Assembly: GCF_007655135.1 (NCBI RefSeq)
Contig: NC_045127.1
Location: forward strand, 16,270,699-16,334,698
DNA: 64,000 nt
Origin: Punica granatum
Lineage: Eukaryota > Streptophyta > Magnoliopsida > Myrtales > Lythraceae
Direction: 5' to 3'
Made by a program: the position numbers and the translations under genes
Part shown: positions 62,468 to 64,000 of the stretch, piece after piece
Layout: each line of letters begins with the position of its first letter
Numbering within the stretch: position 1 is the first letter of the stretch
The notes under the pieces: generated by a model
Database searches by the model: none
Told to the model about the DNA's origin: nothing
Seen by the model: only the letters and a program-made list of their open reading frames with translations

Positions 62468-63110
62468 TTAGAAAAATCCTGATTCAAAATACTCTGCCGC
62501 AGTGATTGGTTCAATAAAGACATCTGACATCCTCGTCCTCATTTGTTGATTCGAGGCTCGGTACTTCTCAATTTCTTGCTTCAGCCTTGCCTCCCTCCTA
62601 TCTTTTCTTTGCGGGTCCATCCTCTTGTCGATGGCCTCCCAGACCGCTTCAGCCTCCTTGTTGTCCTCATCATACTCATCAGAAGCAAAGAGACCCACAT
62701 CATTCCCCTCAAATTCATCGAATTTTCGATTCTCGTTATAACCCTTGTCATCTCCCTCATCCTCCTCCTCGTTCTCATCGGACTTGGGCTTTCCATCGCC
62801 TCCTGCTACAAAAAATGCGTCATCAGACAGATCCTCTTTGGAAAACAAAGTTGTGTCCCCTTCAGAATAGGAATCATGCTCGACATCCTCAAAGTCTACA
62901 GTCGGATTAGGGACTCGGCCACGTCTCGGGTCGACATCCTATCGAGCCTCCATTAGCGCCCTCATCCTCTCTGTTAGACGATCCAAAACCACGTCCAGCC
63001 GGGTATCAATAATCTGCTCGATCCTTCGATACAGTTCATCCTCCTTCGCAATGATTAGTCGTTCTTCGGGGCGGCATCGCTGATCCAAGAACGAACCTGT
63101 CTCTGTCGGT
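62468..63110 (-). pseudogene. chimera: Ty3/gypsy gag-like leader joined to a STA1/PRP6 splicing-factor fragment
   Basis: Minus strand. From about 63110 to 62860 the frame reads RIEQIIDTRLDVVLDRLTER then DPRRGRVPNPTVDFED, with one stop (TAG near 62940). This resembles the N-terminal part of plant gypsy gag proteins. Without a frame change it runs from 62848 into SKEDLSDDAFFVAGGDGKPK and an acidic stretch. After that comes a clear PRP1_N-type segment of STA1/PRP6: NENRKFDEFEGNDVGLFAS, EAEAVWEAIDKRMD, then RKDRREARLKQEIEKYRASN (about 62730-62550). The similarity stops there and an unrelated 22-residue tail ends at 62468. STA1 is a U4/U6.U5 tri-snRNP factor of about 1000 residues, so only about 70 are present. 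This is a captured or retroposed fragment, not a full gene. Confidence 0.6.
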
Positions 63111-64000
63111 CAAATTAGTCCTATTTATGGCGCAAGGTTGAGATATAGAAAATCATTAAAAGAAAAAATAAAATAAAGATTCTTGATTTTTTTCAGCTGT
63201 TAAAATTGTTATCCGAACTGGGCACAGCTTTGCCTCATGATTCAATGTTTGATTAAAACAAACTAACAAATCAGAGGAAAAGAGAACAGATACATAACAA
63301 GGAAAAAAAAAAAAAGGGACATTGCGGGACTGGAGTTATTTGAAGACAAGTGGTTCAATAGGTTTTCTATTGGTTTGTTGTTGATTACAATTTTCTAAAA
63401 ATTAGAGACTGAGACACTCTATCTTTAAAACTACAAAGAATTTCACATATCAATAAAAGGGGGAGACATATTGCTTCCAATAAATTTTATGTGAAACAAG
63501 CACCACAAAATAAAACAATACCTGGCCCGAGGTTGTGGATGTGATGAGGGCACTGAGATTAGCACTGCAACGAAACGTTTCAAACTCTAAGGGCAGACCA
63601 CTATTTGAATCAGTTTTATTAAATGCAATATTGTACACCTTTTAGCAGAGGAAGAATCAGGCCCCAAAACAAATAAATACAAAGGTTCAATCATGCACGA
63701 GGTACATTCTCAATGAAGCGCAAGGCTGACTTACGTCATAACTAATTTAATTTATTTATTTTTCCAGCCAATCAAGACACATATAAAGCACAAACTTAAA
63801 GCAAACCTTCAAACAGTTAATATTTATGAAGTGAGAGATAAATGTGACAGCAGTGACAATGAGTTAAGGAAGGTTTGAGGAAAACAAACCTGATGATGAT
63901 AGTAGGAAAAGTTGGACAATGATTGATGGAATTGATTGGATCTTCCCAATCGCCGCTCTATGGCAACTCCTTTAGTATTCGAACTTCCATGTTGGCAACT
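63111..64000 (-). other. window end; possible 5' part of an unidentified minus-strand gene
   Basis: Minus-strand frames at about 64000-63892 (VAIERRLGRSNQFHQS...) and 63638-63526 (LPLEFETFRCSANLSALITS, followed by a GTATTG donor-like site) could be exons of a gene that continues past the window. Their composition is Ser-rich, as in organelle transit peptides. No family is recognised and the exon ends are uncertain. The rest is AT-rich. Confidence 0.25.

Noticed and set aside
62587..62910. 107-codon plus-strand frame opposite the STA1 fragment
   Set aside because: It is the complement of the acidic and basic STA1-like codons; the minus strand carries the conserved protein motifs.

Overview
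The window is nuclear DNA of a flowering plant, most likely a eudicot. It has intron-rich genes with canonical GT/AG splice sites, AT-rich intergenic DNA, many nested plant transposons, and plant-specific families (class III peroxidase, EDR1-type Raf kinase, RTE1/RTH protein, CBL10). I found no rRNA, tRNA or CRISPR array by eye. The exon models below were built by hand from splice sites, reading phase and family motifs.

Layout. 1-6124: most of a decayed Ty1/copia element on the minus strand, with one LTR (4326-6124) and its 3' end beyond the window. 6230-7640: remains of a hAT-like (DUF4371) transposase gene split by a 393-bp TRIM element with perfect target-site duplications. 7926-8285: a fold-back MITE. 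9561-16642 (+): a 14-exon EDR1/CTR1-type Raf MAPKKK gene. 18545-19697 (-): a 3-exon class III peroxidase. 20379-23140: small repeats, paired MITEs and possible Helitron ends. 23142-28294 (-): a second decayed copia element. It abuts a broken LINE (28305-29262, +). 31281-32406 (+): an RTE1/RTH-family membrane protein gene. 33379-36068 (-): a 9-exon CBL10 gene that converges on it.

36773-41749: a full-length Mutator-like element (MULE) with long terminal inverted repeats, a 9-bp target-site duplication and a degraded MuDR-type transposase. 42907-43454: a 5'-truncated LINE RNase H fragment with target-site duplications. 45840-46951: a dispersed repeat, plus an open frame built of three tandem 56-58-residue repeats. 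About 49350-55972: a very long LTR-like region resembling Tat/Ogre-type Ty3/gypsy elements. 57124-60470: a Tourist MITE and two fold-back elements with GC-rich cores. 62468-63110 (-): a Ty3/gypsy gag-like leader joined to a fragment of the STA1/PRP6 splicing factor.

Two of the four intact-looking genes, the EDR1/CTR1-type kinase and the RTE1/RTH protein, belong to families linked to ethylene signalling. The third is a peroxidase. CBL10 is a calcium sensor known for salt tolerance. They are separate transcription units, and their proximity may be chance. The rest of the window is transposon-derived or featureless intergenic DNA. The most unusual items are the gag-STA1 chimera, the tandem-repeat open frame at 46.4-46.95 kb, the TRIM inside the DUF4371 gene and the bounded MULE.
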